Source: JAENVU01 sp038250905 (GTDB lineage: Bacteria; Actinomycetota; Acidimicrobiia; IMCC26256; JAENVU01). From it: DNA of 64,000 bases. Under the pieces are notes generated by a model. The model did no database searches and was not told where the DNA came from. It worked only from the letters and a program-made list of their open reading frames with translations. The position numbers and the translations under genes were made by a program. This document shows positions 16,799 to 25,814 of the stretch, in pieces; the first letter of the stretch is position 1; each line of letters opens with the position of its first letter. The stretch covers positions 1 to 64,000 of the forward strand of contig JBBSBV010000002.1 of assembly GCA_038250905.1 (NCBI GenBank), written 5' to 3'.

Positions 16799-17797
16799 AT
16801 GCCCGACGCCTCGTATCCCATCTCGATTCTCGACCTCGCGATCGTCGAACGGGGTGGCAGCGTGCGCGATGCGCTCGACGGCAGCGTCGCCCTCGCCCAG
16901 CGTGCGGAGGCCCGCGGCTACAAGCGGGTCTGGTACGCCGAGCACCACAACATGGCCGCGATCGCGTCGTCGGCCACCAGCGTCCTCATCGCGCACGTGG
17001 CCGCCCACACCGAAACGATCCGGCTCGGTTCGGGCGGGATCATGCTGCCGAACCACTCCCCCCTCGTGATTGCGGAGCAGTTCGGAACCCTCGCGAGCCT
17101 GCATCCGGGGCGCATCGATCTCGGTCTCGGCCGCGCGCCGGGCAGTGATCAGAACACGATGCGCGCGTTGCGGCGCAGCGGCCTGGCCGCCGAACGCTTC
17201 CCGCAGGACGTCCTCGAACTGCAGGGCTACCTCAGCGGTCACACGCTGATCGACGGCGTCGAGGCCACCCCGGGCAAGGGCACCGACGTCCCGCTCTACA
17301 TCCTCGGCTCGTCCACCTTCGGCGCGCAGCTCGCCGCCGCGCTCGGCCTGCCGTACGCATTCGCCTCGCATTTCGCGCCGTACTCCCTCGAAGAGGCCGT
17401 CGCGGTCTACCGGCGCGAGTTTCGGGCCTCGGCCCAACTCAACGCGCCGTACGTGATCGCGGGGGTCAACGTGATCGCCGCCGACACCGATGCCGAGGCC
17501 CAGGAGAAACTCACCGTCGTACGGCGGGCGCGGGTGGCCCGCTTCGTCGCTGGCGACCGCAAGCTCACCGACGACGAGGCCGACGCGATCCTCGCGTCAC
17601 CGCAGGGACTCCAGCTCGCCGCGATGATGCAGTACACCGCGGCCGGGACGCCCGAAGTGGTCAAGGAGTACCTCGACGCGTTCGCGGTGCACGCCGACGC
17701 CGACGAACTCATCGTCGCCCACGCCGGGCCGAGCGTCGCCGACCGGCTGCAGTCGCTCGACCTCCTCGCCGACGTCGCGCGCCTCGGGCCGGTATGA
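16799..17797 (+). CDS. LLM-class (luciferase-like) flavin oxidoreductase, MsnO8 type
   Basis: The 332-residue TIM-barrel protein shows SILDLAIVERGGSVRDAL at the start, then RVWYAEHHNMAAIASSATSVLIAH, GSGGIMLPNHSPLVIAEQFGTL and LGLGRAPGSD, the pattern of the MsnO8 subgroup. Such proteins are FMN- or F420-dependent monooxygenases or reductases of unknown substrate. Its stop overlaps the GrpB start by 4 bases (ATGA). Confidence 0.87.
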   Translation: MPDASYPISILDLAIVERGGSVRDALDGSVALAQRAEARGYKRVWYAEHHNMAAIASSATSVLIAHVAAHTETIRLGSGGIMLPNHSPLVIAEQFGTLASLHPGRIDLGLGRAPGSDQNTMRALRRSGLAAERFPQDVLELQGYLSGHTLIDGVEATPGKGTDVPLYILGSSTFGAQLAAALGLPYAFASHFAPYSLEEAVAVYRREFRASAQLNAPYVIAGVNVIAADTDAEAQEKLTVVRRARVARFVAGDRKLTDDEADAILASPQGLQLAAMMQYTAAGTPEVVKEYLDAFAVHADADELIVAHAGPSVADRLQSLDLLADVARLGPV

Positions 17798-18348
17798 CCC
17801 GGCCGGACGGAACGTCCGATCCGGAGGACTGGCTGATCGGCGGTCGTGAGGCCCGGGCGGTCGTGATCGTCGACGCCGATCCCACCTGGCCGGCGCGGTT
17901 CGCTCAGCTTCGGGACCAGATCCTCGCGGCGCTCCCGCAGGCCGTCCGCGTCGAGCACATCGGCTCCACCAGCGTTCCCGGACTCGCGGCCAAGCCCGTT
18001 ATCGACGTCGTCGTCGACGTGGCCGACGTCGAGTCGCACGCGGTGCAGGCCGCGCTCGAACGGGCGGGATTCGCATTGCGCGTACGCGAGCCCGGCCATC
18101 GCATGTTCCGCACCCCCGCCCGCGACGTCCACGTGCACCTGTGGTCCGACCCAGCCGAGATCGAGCGTCATCTCACCTTCCGCGACTGGTTGCGTCACGA
18201 CGCCGACGACCGCGCTCGGTACGAAGCGGTCAAGCGCGAGTTGGCAACCCGCGAGTGGGGCGACACGAACGACTACGCCGCCGCCAAGGGCCCCGTGATC
18301 GCGGCCATCACCGAACGCGCCGACGCGTGGGCCAAGGCGCGCCGGTAG
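17794..18348 (+). CDS. GrpB/UPF0157 nucleotidyltransferase-like protein
   Basis: The 184 residues carry the family motifs VRVEHIGSTSVPGLAAKPVIDVVVDV, VHVHLWSD and LTFRDWLRHDADDRARYEAVKREL. The fold is that of minimal nucleotidyltransferases (GSTS-type loop with paired Asp). The biological role is unknown. It is translationally coupled to the LLM gene upstream and lies 10 bases before the carboxylase gene. Confidence 0.88.
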   Translation: MTRPDGTSDPEDWLIGGREARAVVIVDADPTWPARFAQLRDQILAALPQAVRVEHIGSTSVPGLAAKPVIDVVVDVADVESHAVQAALERAGFALRVREPGHRMFRTPARDVHVHLWSDPAEIERHLTFRDWLRHDADDRARYEAVKRELATREWGDTNDYAAAKGPVIAAITERADAWAKARR

Positions 18349-18351
18349 CGT
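18346..18351 (+). promoter_or_regulatory. possible -10 element (TAGCGT) overlapping the GrpB stop
   Basis: It lies 7 bases before the GTG at 18359, but its TAG is also the stop codon of the previous gene, so the match is partly forced. Confidence 0.3.
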
Positions 18352-18358
18352 CCGGCCG

Positions 18359-19936
18359 GTGGACGACCTCGGACCCTGGCAACCGGAACTCGAACAACTC
18401 GCGCGGCGCCGGGAGATGGCCCAGGAGATGGGCGGCGCCGAGAAAGTCGAACGCCACCACGCGAACGGCAAGCTGACGGTTCGCGAGCGCATCGACGCCC
18501 TGCTCGACGCAGGGACCTTCCGCGAGGTCGGCGGTCTCACGGGCCGATCCACCACCGACGAGGACGGCAACCTCACCGCGGTGATGCCGGCGAACTTCGT
18601 GATGGGGCGGGGGCGGATCGACGCGAGGCCGGTGGTCGTGGGCGGCGACGACTTCACGGTGCGCGGCGGCGCAGCCGACGCGTCGATCTTCCAGAAACAG
18701 GTGATGGCGGAACGGATGGCGCACGACTACGGCCTGCCGATCATCCGCCTGGTCGACGGCTCAGGTGGCGGGGGCAGCGTGAAGACCCTCGAGACCGAGC
18801 GTCGTTCGTTCGTGCCCTTCAATCCGGGATGGGAATGGGTCGTCGCCAACCTCGGGCGCGTCCCGGTCGTGAGCCTCTGCCTCGGCAGCGTCGCCGGCCT
18901 CGGCGCGGCGCGCGTGGTGACGAGCCACTACTCGCTCATGGTGAAGGGCACGAGCCAACTCTTCGTCGCCGGGCCACCGGTGGTGAACCGGCTCGGCATC
19001 GAGGAGGTCGACAAGGAAACGCTCGGCGGGAGTGCCATCCACACCCGCAATGGCGCGGTGGACGACGAGGTGGAATCGGAGGCCGAGGCGTTTCGCCGTA
19101 CCCGCGCGTTCCTCTCCTACCTCCCGAGCTCGGTCGACGAACTCCCGCCCCGCTTCGAGCCGACCGACGATCCCGAACGCGCCGACGACTCGCTGCTGAC
19201 CGCGATCCCGCGCGAGCGGCGCCGCGTCTACCAAGCGCGGGCCATCATCGAGACCGTGGTCGACCGGGAGGCCGACGCGTCGAGCTTCTTGGAGGTCGGA
19301 CGCCACTGGGGCCGCTCCGCCATCACCGGCCTCGCGCGGGTCGACGGCTGGCCGGTCGCAGTGCTCGCGAACGACCCGTACCACTATGCGGGCGGGTGGA
19401 CCGCCGACGCGTCGCGCAAGGTGGAACGGTTCGTGGACTTCGCCGAGACGTTTCGGCTGCCGGTCGTGCACCTCGTCGACAATCCCGGCTTCGTCATCGG
19501 GACGCAGTCGGAGCAGCAGGCCACGATCCGGCACGGCGGGCGCGCACTGGCCGCGATCTACCAGGCCACCGTTCCGTGGTGCTCGGTCATCGTGCGCAAG
19601 GTGTACGGCGTTGCGGGTGCCGCCCATCAGAACGCGTCCCGCCTCTCGTACCGCTTCGCGTGGCCGTCGGGTGAGTGGGGATCGCTCCCGCTCGAGGGTG
19701 GCATCGAAGCCGCGTACAAGGCCCAGCTCGCAGCCGCCGACGATCCCGCCGCGTTGCGGGCCGAGATCGAGGCGCGGCTCGGCAAGGCGCGTGATCCGTT
19801 CAAGACGGCTGAGGTGTTCCTCGTCGACGACATCGTCGACCCCCGCGAGACGCGGTCGCGTCTGTGCGAGTTCGCGAACCTCGCCGCCCCGCGGCGCGGC
19901 CGATCCGGCCCCGCGGTGCGCGCGCCACGACCGTGA
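18359..19936 (+). CDS. acyl-CoA carboxylase, carboxyltransferase (beta) subunit
   Basis: The 525-residue protein has the two-lobed crotonase-like layout of propionyl/methylmalonyl-type carboxyltransferases. It starts with HHANGKLTVRERIDALLD, has the CoA-binding GSGGGGSVKTLE and SLCLGSVAGLGAARV in the N-lobe, and NPGFVIGTQSEQQATIRHGGR with KVYGVAGAAH in the C-lobe. It transfers carboxyl from biotin to an acyl-CoA. No biotin-carboxylase subunit lies in the window. The GTG start has no Shine-Dalgarno. Confidence 0.9.
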   Translation: MDDLGPWQPELEQLARRREMAQEMGGAEKVERHHANGKLTVRERIDALLDAGTFREVGGLTGRSTTDEDGNLTAVMPANFVMGRGRIDARPVVVGGDDFTVRGGAADASIFQKQVMAERMAHDYGLPIIRLVDGSGGGGSVKTLETERRSFVPFNPGWEWVVANLGRVPVVSLCLGSVAGLGAARVVTSHYSLMVKGTSQLFVAGPPVVNRLGIEEVDKETLGGSAIHTRNGAVDDEVESEAEAFRRTRAFLSYLPSSVDELPPRFEPTDDPERADDSLLTAIPRERRRVYQARAIIETVVDREADASSFLEVGRHWGRSAITGLARVDGWPVAVLANDPYHYAGGWTADASRKVERFVDFAETFRLPVVHLVDNPGFVIGTQSEQQATIRHGGRALAAIYQATVPWCSVIVRKVYGVAGAAHQNASRLSYRFAWPSGEWGSLPLEGGIEAAYKAQLAAADDPAALRAEIEARLGKARDPFKTAEVFLVDDIVDPRETRSRLCEFANLAAPRRGRSGPAVRAPRP

Positions 19937-20733
19937 TCCCCGACCCCGTGCGGTCTGCCTTCGACCTCACCGGTGACCCGATCGAGCTTCCCGGCGGGGT
20001 CACGGGGGTGATGCGGTTCGGCGACGTGGTGGTGAAACCCGTCGTCGACGGCCCCGAAGCGCAATGGGAGCAGGCCACGTTTGCCGCGCTCGCGCCGTCG
20101 GCCAACGTGCGCTGGGCTCGCCCCATCCCGGCGACCGACGGACGATGGGTCGTCGACGGTTGGATCGCCAACGAGTTCATCGCCGCCCTCACCCCGGTCG
20201 CACCGCGGTGGGACGAGGTCATCGAGTTCGGAAACCGCTTTCACAACGCGACGGTTGCGATCCCACCGCCCATCGAGATGCTGGGCGCTCGGTCTCACCG
20301 GTGGGCACGCGGGGAACGGCATGCGTTCGACGAAGCGGAGATCGCACTGCCACGCGAGGTCGCGATGGTCGATGACCAGCTCCGCGCGTGGTGCGTTCCG
20401 GAACGAGCGACCGCGCAGGTCGTGCACGTCGACCTCACGCACAACGTGTTCCTCGACGCGGCGGGGACGCCCGTGGTCCTCGACATCTCGCCCGGATACC
20501 GCACACCCACGTATTGCGCGGCCGTTGTCATCGCCGACGCGCTCGTGTGGTCGGGCGCCGACATCAGGACCGTCGACGCCTTGGGCGGTATCGACACTGC
20601 CCGCCCCGTGCTCGCTCGTGCGCTGCGGTTCCGGCTGGCGACCGATCACCTCTCCCACGTCGAGGGGACACGATCGGGCTCCGACCGTTGGCTCGAGATC
20701 TACCGAGGCGTGATGGCATCGCTCTTCGATTGA
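19933..20733 (+). CDS. TIGR02569-like actinobacterial kinase-fold protein
   Basis: The 266-residue protein has a degraded APH-like pattern: VVVKPVVDG (lysine strand), QVVHVDLTHNVFLDAAGTPVVLDISPGYRTPTYCAAVVIADAL (the HxDxxxxN catalytic loop followed by the metal site). This matches the actinobacterial TIGR02569 group, whose function is unknown. The GTG start overlaps the carboxylase stop (GTGA), so it is likely co-translated. A start further upstream would run into the carboxylase gene. Confidence 0.75.
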   Translation: MIPDPVRSAFDLTGDPIELPGGVTGVMRFGDVVVKPVVDGPEAQWEQATFAALAPSANVRWARPIPATDGRWVVDGWIANEFIAALTPVAPRWDEVIEFGNRFHNATVAIPPPIEMLGARSHRWARGERHAFDEAEIALPREVAMVDDQLRAWCVPERATAQVVHVDLTHNVFLDAAGTPVVLDISPGYRTPTYCAAVVIADALVWSGADIRTVDALGGIDTARPVLARALRFRLATDHLSHVEGTRSGSDRWLEIYRGVMASLFD

Positions 20734-20786
20734 CCGTCCCTGATTCCTCGTTCGCGCTTCCGGGCGTGCCGCTGCCCGCCGCGCGA

Positions 20787-20792
20787 CAGACT
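20787..20792 (+). promoter_or_regulatory. -10-like element (CAGACT) of a leaderless promoter
   Basis: It lies 6 bases before the ATG at 20799. The same hexamer at the same distance precedes the gene at 55094. Confidence 0.4.
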
Positions 20793-20798
20793 GGCGCG

Positions 20799-21464
20799 AT
20801 GAACGCGTCCGAGGAATCCCGCTGGGTGGCATGGCACCACCATTACGACGCCGCGGATTCGAGCCTGAACCGGCGGCTCGCCATGGTGCAGGATTTCGTG
20901 CGCGACGCGCTCGACGCCGCCGCACCCGGACAACCGATCCGCATCCTGAGCCTGTGTGCGGGACGCGGGAGGGACGTCATCGACGTCGTCGCGGTGCACC
21001 CGCGCCGCGCCGATGTCGTCGCGAGGCTGGTCGAGCTCGATCCGGCACTGGGCGCGGACGCCCGGGAAGCGGCGCACGAGGCCGGGTTGGATCACGTCGA
21101 CGTCGTCACCGGCGACGCGTCGAACACCGACGCCGCGTCCGGCCTCGGCCCCGCGCACCTGGTGTTGCTGTGCGGTATCTTCGGCAACATCTCCGACGCC
21201 GACATTCGCACCACGATCGAGGCCACCCCAACGTTGTGCGCACCGGGCGCGGTCGTCGTGTGGACCAGGCACCGCGGCGCACCCGACTTCACCGCCACGA
21301 TCCGCGAATGGTTCGCGGCGAGCGGATTCGAGGAGATCGCGTTCGGCGCCCCCACCGATGCGCCCCTCGTCGGCGTCGGCGCGCACCGCCTGATCCGGAA
21401 ACCGCCGCCATTCGAAGCCCACGTGCAGCTGTTCACCTTCGTCGACGACCCGTCGTGGAGCTAG
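20799..21464 (+). CDS. class I SAM-dependent methyltransferase-like protein
   Basis: The 221 residues contain a SAM-binding loop variant (IRILSLCAGRGRDVIDV), the acidic ribose-binding segment RLVELDPALGADA and VVTGDASN. They also contain LVLLCGIFGNISDADIR, typical of the Methyltransf_20-type group. Substrate unknown. It is monocistronic by position. Confidence 0.75.
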   Translation: MNASEESRWVAWHHHYDAADSSLNRRLAMVQDFVRDALDAAAPGQPIRILSLCAGRGRDVIDVVAVHPRRADVVARLVELDPALGADAREAAHEAGLDHVDVVTGDASNTDAASGLGPAHLVLLCGIFGNISDADIRTTIEATPTLCAPGAVVVWTRHRGAPDFTATIREWFAASGFEEIAFGAPTDAPLVGVGAHRLIRKPPPFEAHVQLFTFVDDPSWS

Positions 21465-21547
21465 CGGCGAGTTGTCCGATTCGGGACCTCCGTCACAACC
21501 TCGTCCCGACGCATCGGCCAAGCACCACTTCGGCGGGACGCCGTCCG

Positions 21548-21553
21548 TAGACT
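21548..21553 (+). promoter_or_regulatory. -10 element (TAGACT) of a leaderless promoter
   Basis: It lies 7 bases before the GTG at 21561. Confidence 0.5.
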
Positions 21554-21560
21554 TCGGGAC

Positions 21561-22286
21561 GTGACTGCTTCCGTCGACACTCGTCCGCCGGATGGTTTCT
21601 GGCCCACCACCGAACACTGGTCGGTTGCCATCCCCCTCGACACGCCGCACCCGCGGCCCGCATCGATGGCCGAACACGGGTGGGTGCAACTCACCGACGC
21701 CCCGTTCACCGTCCCCGAGGACGAGTACCTCGCCCTCGAGTACATGGACTGGAAGAGCGGCGGCGACACCAACTTCGCGCCCATCGCTACCGCCGACGGC
21801 CAACTCGACTGCCGCGGCTTCTGGAACGACGGCGACGAGCACCCCGACAAGTTCGCGCAGTTCACCACCAACGCCGCCAAGTGCCCGACGCTCGCCACCT
21901 ACGTGGAGAGTGTCGGCGCCAACTTCGGCCGCGTGCGCACGATCAAGCTCGAGCCGCAGGACCACGAGACCGCGATGCGGTCGTTCCACCGGGACGACAA
22001 CAACCGGTTCAACCCCGAGACCGACGGCTGGGTCGTGCGTTCGTGGTTGGAACTCACCGACAACCCCGACTCGTACATGCTCCTCATGGAGTGTGGCGCC
22101 GACGGCACACCCGACCCGGCCACCGAGACGCGCGTGCCGCTGCACCAAGGTGCACGGTTCGTCGTCGACACGCAGCGCCTCTGGCACGTGGTGGTGCACA
22201 ACGGCGACGCCCCGCGCTACGCGTTGATCACCAGCTTCGAGAGCGGTCCCCCGCTCGATCGCTGGATCGACTCGCAACTGCCGTAG
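21561..22286 (+). CDS. uncharacterised protein with an oxygenase-like His/Asp/His pattern
   Basis: I do not recognise a named family with certainty. In the second half, SFHRDDNNRFNPE gives an HxD-like pair and VDTQRLWHVVVHNGDAPRYALITSF gives a distal His followed by an Arg. This is the spacing seen in double-stranded beta-helix 2-oxoglutarate/Fe(II) oxygenases of the aspartyl/asparaginyl beta-hydroxylase type. There is no signal peptide or membrane helix. It is a lone gene with a leaderless-type promoter. Confidence 0.65.
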   Translation: MTASVDTRPPDGFWPTTEHWSVAIPLDTPHPRPASMAEHGWVQLTDAPFTVPEDEYLALEYMDWKSGGDTNFAPIATADGQLDCRGFWNDGDEHPDKFAQFTTNAAKCPTLATYVESVGANFGRVRTIKLEPQDHETAMRSFHRDDNNRFNPETDGWVVRSWLELTDNPDSYMLLMECGADGTPDPATETRVPLHQGARFVVDTQRLWHVVVHNGDAPRYALITSFESGPPLDRWIDSQLP

Positions 22287-22330
22287 GTCTCCGGGCTCCG
22301 GTTCTCCACGCGCCGCGGCCGGTACCCGAA

Positions 22331-22336
22331 TAGCGT
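22331..22336 (+). promoter_or_regulatory. -10 element (TAGCGT) of a leaderless promoter
   Basis: It lies 7 bases before the GTG at 22344. Confidence 0.5.
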
Positions 22337-22343
22337 CCGCCGG

Positions 22344-23654
22344 GTGACCAGACTCTCCCGACGCGACTTCCTCGCGATCAGCGCGACCGCGGCGGGGGCG
22401 GCTGCCCTGAGCGCGTGCAGCAGCGGGTCGACCTCGGCCGCGAAACCCGCGTCACCCCCGTCGTCGAAGCGCGGGCTCGGGAAGCCCGATGCTGCGCCCT
22501 TCGATCACGTCGTCGTCCTCATGATGGAGAACCGATCGTTCGACCACCTGCTCGGATGGCTGCCCGGTGCCGACGGGAAACAGGCCGGGCTCACGTACCC
22601 CGACCTCGACGGCAAGCACCACCCGACCTGGGCCCTCGGTACCGACTACCAGGGCTGCCAGTACCTCGACCCGAAGCACCAGTGGGAGGCGGCCCGCACC
22701 CAGTTGAACCACGGCCGGGGCGACGGGTTCCTCCTCACCCAGGTGCACGACGGCGAGACCGCCCCGGCCGACCTCTGGCCCATCGGGTACTTCGGTCGGG
22801 ATGCCGTCCCGGTCCTCGGTCGCCTCGCGCAGCAATACACCACGCTCGACAAGTACTTCGCGTCCCTCAACGCGGGTACCTGGCCCAACCGGCTCTACCT
22901 CCACGCGGCCGCCACCGACGTCGACTTCACCGGCACGTTCCTCCCCGACGGCACCACCGGACCGGCGTCGAAGATCCAGACCGCGATCTGGGACCGCCTA
23001 AAGGACGCGGGACTCACCGGCGGCTACTACTCGTACGGGGAACCGATGACCGAGGTCTTCGCCTCGCACCGGTACACCGACATCACCCACCCGGTCGACG
23101 ACTTCTTCACCGCCGCGACGAACGGCACCCTCCCGAACCTCACCTTCGTGGAACCCGACTTCACCGAGGCGTCCGAAGGCGCAGGCACCTCGAACGACGA
23201 TCATCCGTGGGGGTCCCTCCACTCCGGTGAGGCCTTCATCCAGCGCGTATACGACGCCGTCACCACCAGTCCGCAGTGGGACAAGACGGTGCTCGTGATC
23301 AACTTCGACGAGTGGGGCGGGTTCTACGACCATGTGGTCCCGCCGACCGTCGCCGACGACAACGTCAACCCGGAACCCGGACCGCACCCCGACTATTCGC
23401 AACTCGGTTTCCGTGTGCCGTGCGTGGTGGTGTCGCCGTGGTCTCCCAAGGCGATCGTGAGCGACGGTCCGTACGAGCACTGCTCGATCCTGCGCATGGT
23501 GGAGTGGCGCTGGGGGCTCGAACCCATGAGCCGGCGCGACCAGACGGCGAAGAACCTGGCCGAGACCCTCGACTTCTCGATCCGTCGGAAACCGGTGGTG
23601 CTCCCGCCCTTCGCAACACCGGCGCTCCGACCCTGCGCGGCCCCAGCCGCCTGA
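22344..23654 (+). CDS. Tat-exported phospholipase C-like phosphoesterase, probable lipoprotein
   Basis: The 436-residue protein starts with a twin-arginine signal (SRRDFLAISATAAGA), followed by LSACSS, a lipobox-like site with Cys near residue 21. The mature part is a PF04185 phosphoesterase: VVVLMMENRSFDHLLGW, NDDHPWGSLHSGEAFI, INFDEWGGFYDHVVPPT, RVPCVVVSPW and HCSILRMVEWRWGL. Such enzymes cleave phospholipids or phosphate esters outside the cell and include non-specific phospholipase C. A second member is encoded at 61466. Confidence 0.9.
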   Translation: MTRLSRRDFLAISATAAGAAALSACSSGSTSAAKPASPPSSKRGLGKPDAAPFDHVVVLMMENRSFDHLLGWLPGADGKQAGLTYPDLDGKHHPTWALGTDYQGCQYLDPKHQWEAARTQLNHGRGDGFLLTQVHDGETAPADLWPIGYFGRDAVPVLGRLAQQYTTLDKYFASLNAGTWPNRLYLHAAATDVDFTGTFLPDGTTGPASKIQTAIWDRLKDAGLTGGYYSYGEPMTEVFASHRYTDITHPVDDFFTAATNGTLPNLTFVEPDFTEASEGAGTSNDDHPWGSLHSGEAFIQRVYDAVTTSPQWDKTVLVINFDEWGGFYDHVVPPTVADDNVNPEPGPHPDYSQLGFRVPCVVVSPWSPKAIVSDGPYEHCSILRMVEWRWGLEPMSRRDQTAKNLAETLDFSIRRKPVVLPPFATPALRPCAAPAA

Positions 23655-23704
23655 CGCGGCCGCGGAACCGCCGCCGAGAAATCCGGCGCCGGCGCGGCCA
23701 CGCT

Positions 23705-23734
23705 TTGACCCCACCGCGTCATGTCGAGTCGAAT
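23705..23734 (+). promoter_or_regulatory. promoter with TTGACC -35 and TCGAAT -10
   Basis: TTGACC (23705-23710) and TCGAAT (23729-23734) are 18 bases apart. The -10 is followed by 6 bases and the ATG at 23741, so the transcript would be leaderless. Confidence 0.55.
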
Positions 23735-23740
23735 GCCCGT

Positions 23741-24916
23741 ATGCGCTTCGGAACGTTCATGGCCCCCTTCCACCCGACCGGTCAGAGCCCCACGCTCGCG
23801 ATGGAACGGGACCTCGACACCATCGTCGCCCTCGACCGGTTGGGATTCGACGAGGCGTGGGTCGGTGAGCACCACTCGGCCGGCTTCGAGATCATCGCGT
23901 CGCCCGAGGCGTTCCTCGCGGTGGCCGCCGAGCGCACCAAGCGGATCAAGTTGGGGACGGGCGTCAGCTCCCTGCCGTACCACCACCCGTTCATGCTCGC
24001 CGACCGCATGGTGATGCTCGACCACCTCACGCGCGGCCGGATCATGCTCGGGGTCGGCCCCGGTCAGCTCACCTCCGACGCCCACATGCTCGGCATCCCC
24101 GCCGATCAGCAGCGGCCTCGGATGGAAGAAGCCCTCGACGTGATGATGGCGCTGTTCCGCGGCGAGACCGTCACCTACGAGTGCGAGTGGTTCACCGTGC
24201 AGGACGCGCGCCTGCAACTCCGGCCGTACAGCGATCCCTGTTTCGACATCGCGGTCGCGGCGTCGTTCTCGCCCACCGGTGCGCGCTCCGCGGGCAAGCA
24301 CGGCATCGGCATGCTCTCGGTCGCGGCGACTGCACGCCAGGGAATGGACCTGCTCTCGCATCACTGGGACCTCTGGGAAGAACTCGGGCGCGAGAGTGGC
24401 CGTCCGGCCGATCGGTCCAAGTGGCGGCTCGTCGGACCGATGCACCTCGCGGAAACTCGCGAGCAGGCGGAGAGGGACGTGGAGTACGGCATCGCGGAGT
24501 TCTCCCGCTACTTCACCCACGTGCTCCCCGCCGGCCCCGTACAGGGCGACACGCCGGCCGAGATCATCGAGGCGAACCAGGCCAGCGGCTTCGCGGTGAT
24601 CGGCACCCCCGAGGACGCGATCGCCAAGATCCAGGACCTCATCGATTCGAGCGTCGGCGGCTTCGGCGCCTTCCTCCTGTTCGATCACAACTGGGCCCGC
24701 CCCGACGCGAAGGCGCGCTCCTACGAACTGTTCGCGCAGTACGTGATGCCGCACTTCCAGGGCCAACTCGCACCGGTGCAGGCGTCGTGCGAGTGGGTCA
24801 CCGGCAGCGGGGGCGAGTTCGTCGGCCGCGCCGTCAACGCCATCGCCAAGGCGATCGAGGACCACGCCACCGAGCGCGCGGGCACCAGCGAGGAAGCGCA
24901 ACCCACGGCCTCATGA
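23741..24916 (+). CDS. LLM-class flavin-dependent oxidoreductase
   Basis: The 391-residue luciferase-like TIM-barrel protein has GFDEAWVGEHHSAGFEIIASPEAFL, KLGTGVSSLPYHHPFMLADRMVMLDHLTRGR and GVGPGQLTSDA motifs. These are close to the bacterial-luciferase and limonene-monooxygenase-like groups. It probably uses FMN or F420. The stop overlaps the hydrolase start by 4 bases (ATGA), so the pair may act in one pathway, for example oxygenation followed by hydrolysis of the product. Confidence 0.88.
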   Translation: MRFGTFMAPFHPTGQSPTLAMERDLDTIVALDRLGFDEAWVGEHHSAGFEIIASPEAFLAVAAERTKRIKLGTGVSSLPYHHPFMLADRMVMLDHLTRGRIMLGVGPGQLTSDAHMLGIPADQQRPRMEEALDVMMALFRGETVTYECEWFTVQDARLQLRPYSDPCFDIAVAASFSPTGARSAGKHGIGMLSVAATARQGMDLLSHHWDLWEELGRESGRPADRSKWRLVGPMHLAETREQAERDVEYGIAEFSRYFTHVLPAGPVQGDTPAEIIEANQASGFAVIGTPEDAIAKIQDLIDSSVGGFGAFLLFDHNWARPDAKARSYELFAQYVMPHFQGQLAPVQASCEWVTGSGGEFVGRAVNAIAKAIEDHATERAGTSEEAQPTAS

Positions 24917-25770
24917 CCCGCACCTCCCACCGTTTCGACGCGCCGACCGGTCTCTCGCTCGTCGTCCACGACTGGGGTGGTGACGGCGCGCCCGTGCTGC
25001 TCGCCCACCCGACCGGGTTCCACGGCGTCGTATGGCAACCAGTCGCGGAACGGCTCGTGGCGCGCGACCGGCGCGTGTGGTCGTTCGACTTCCGTGGCCA
25101 CGGCGATTCCGATCCGTCGCCGAACCGCACGTATGCGTGGTCGGAGTTCGCCGACGACGCCGACGCGGTCCTCGACCATCTCGGCCTGCGCGGGGATCCC
25201 GACCTCCTCGCCGTCGGCCACTCGAAGGGCGCGGCCGCCCTGCTGACCGTCGCGGCGCGCGACGCACGAGCCCTGGCGCGCGTCTGGGCCTACGAACCGA
25301 TCGTGGTCCCGTCGGACGATCCGTTCCCGGTCGATGCCGACAACCCCATGTCGACGGCGGCGCGCCGCCGGCGCGGCGTCTGGGCGTCCCGCGCCGACGC
25401 CCGCGCTTCGTACGCCTCGAAGCCGCCACTCGACGCGTTGAGCGCCGAGGCCCTGACCGCGTACGTCGAGTACGGGACCCGCGATCTGGCCGACGGCACC
25501 GTCGAACTCAAGTGCCGGCCAGAGGACGAGGCGAGCATGTACGCGATGGGCGCGGTCAACGGTCTCTTCGCCCGCCTCGGTGACGTGGTGTGCCCGACCC
25601 GGGTCGTATGCGGCGGAACGAGTCGGTCGATCCCGCCGTCGTTCGGCGCCCGGTTGGCGGAGCGACTCCCCCACGGCAGCGTCGAGGTGTGGGACGGGTG
25701 CGGTCACTTCGGCCCGTTGGAGGATCCCGACCGGGCCGTCGAATCGATGTTGGATTTCGCCGCGGCCTGA
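24913..25770 (+). CDS. alpha/beta-fold hydrolase
   Basis: The 285-residue protein has an oxyanion-loop region LLAHPTGFHG, RVWSFDFRGHGDSD and the nucleophile elbow VGHSKGAA (Ser). GCGHFGPLEDPD carries the catalytic His near the C-terminus. A lysine rather than the usual small or hydrophobic residue follows the Ser. Ester or lactone hydrolysis is likely; the substrate is unknown. It is coupled to the LLM gene upstream. Confidence 0.87.
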   Translation: MTRTSHRFDAPTGLSLVVHDWGGDGAPVLLAHPTGFHGVVWQPVAERLVARDRRVWSFDFRGHGDSDPSPNRTYAWSEFADDADAVLDHLGLRGDPDLLAVGHSKGAAALLTVAARDARALARVWAYEPIVVPSDDPFPVDADNPMSTAARRRRGVWASRADARASYASKPPLDALSAEALTAYVEYGTRDLADGTVELKCRPEDEASMYAMGAVNGLFARLGDVVCPTRVVCGGTSRSIPPSFGARLAERLPHGSVEVWDGCGHFGPLEDPDRAVESMLDFAAA

Positions 25771-25814
25771 ATCGCGTCAGACTTCCCTCTGGTCCGAGCG
25801 CACCGGGGGAACGA

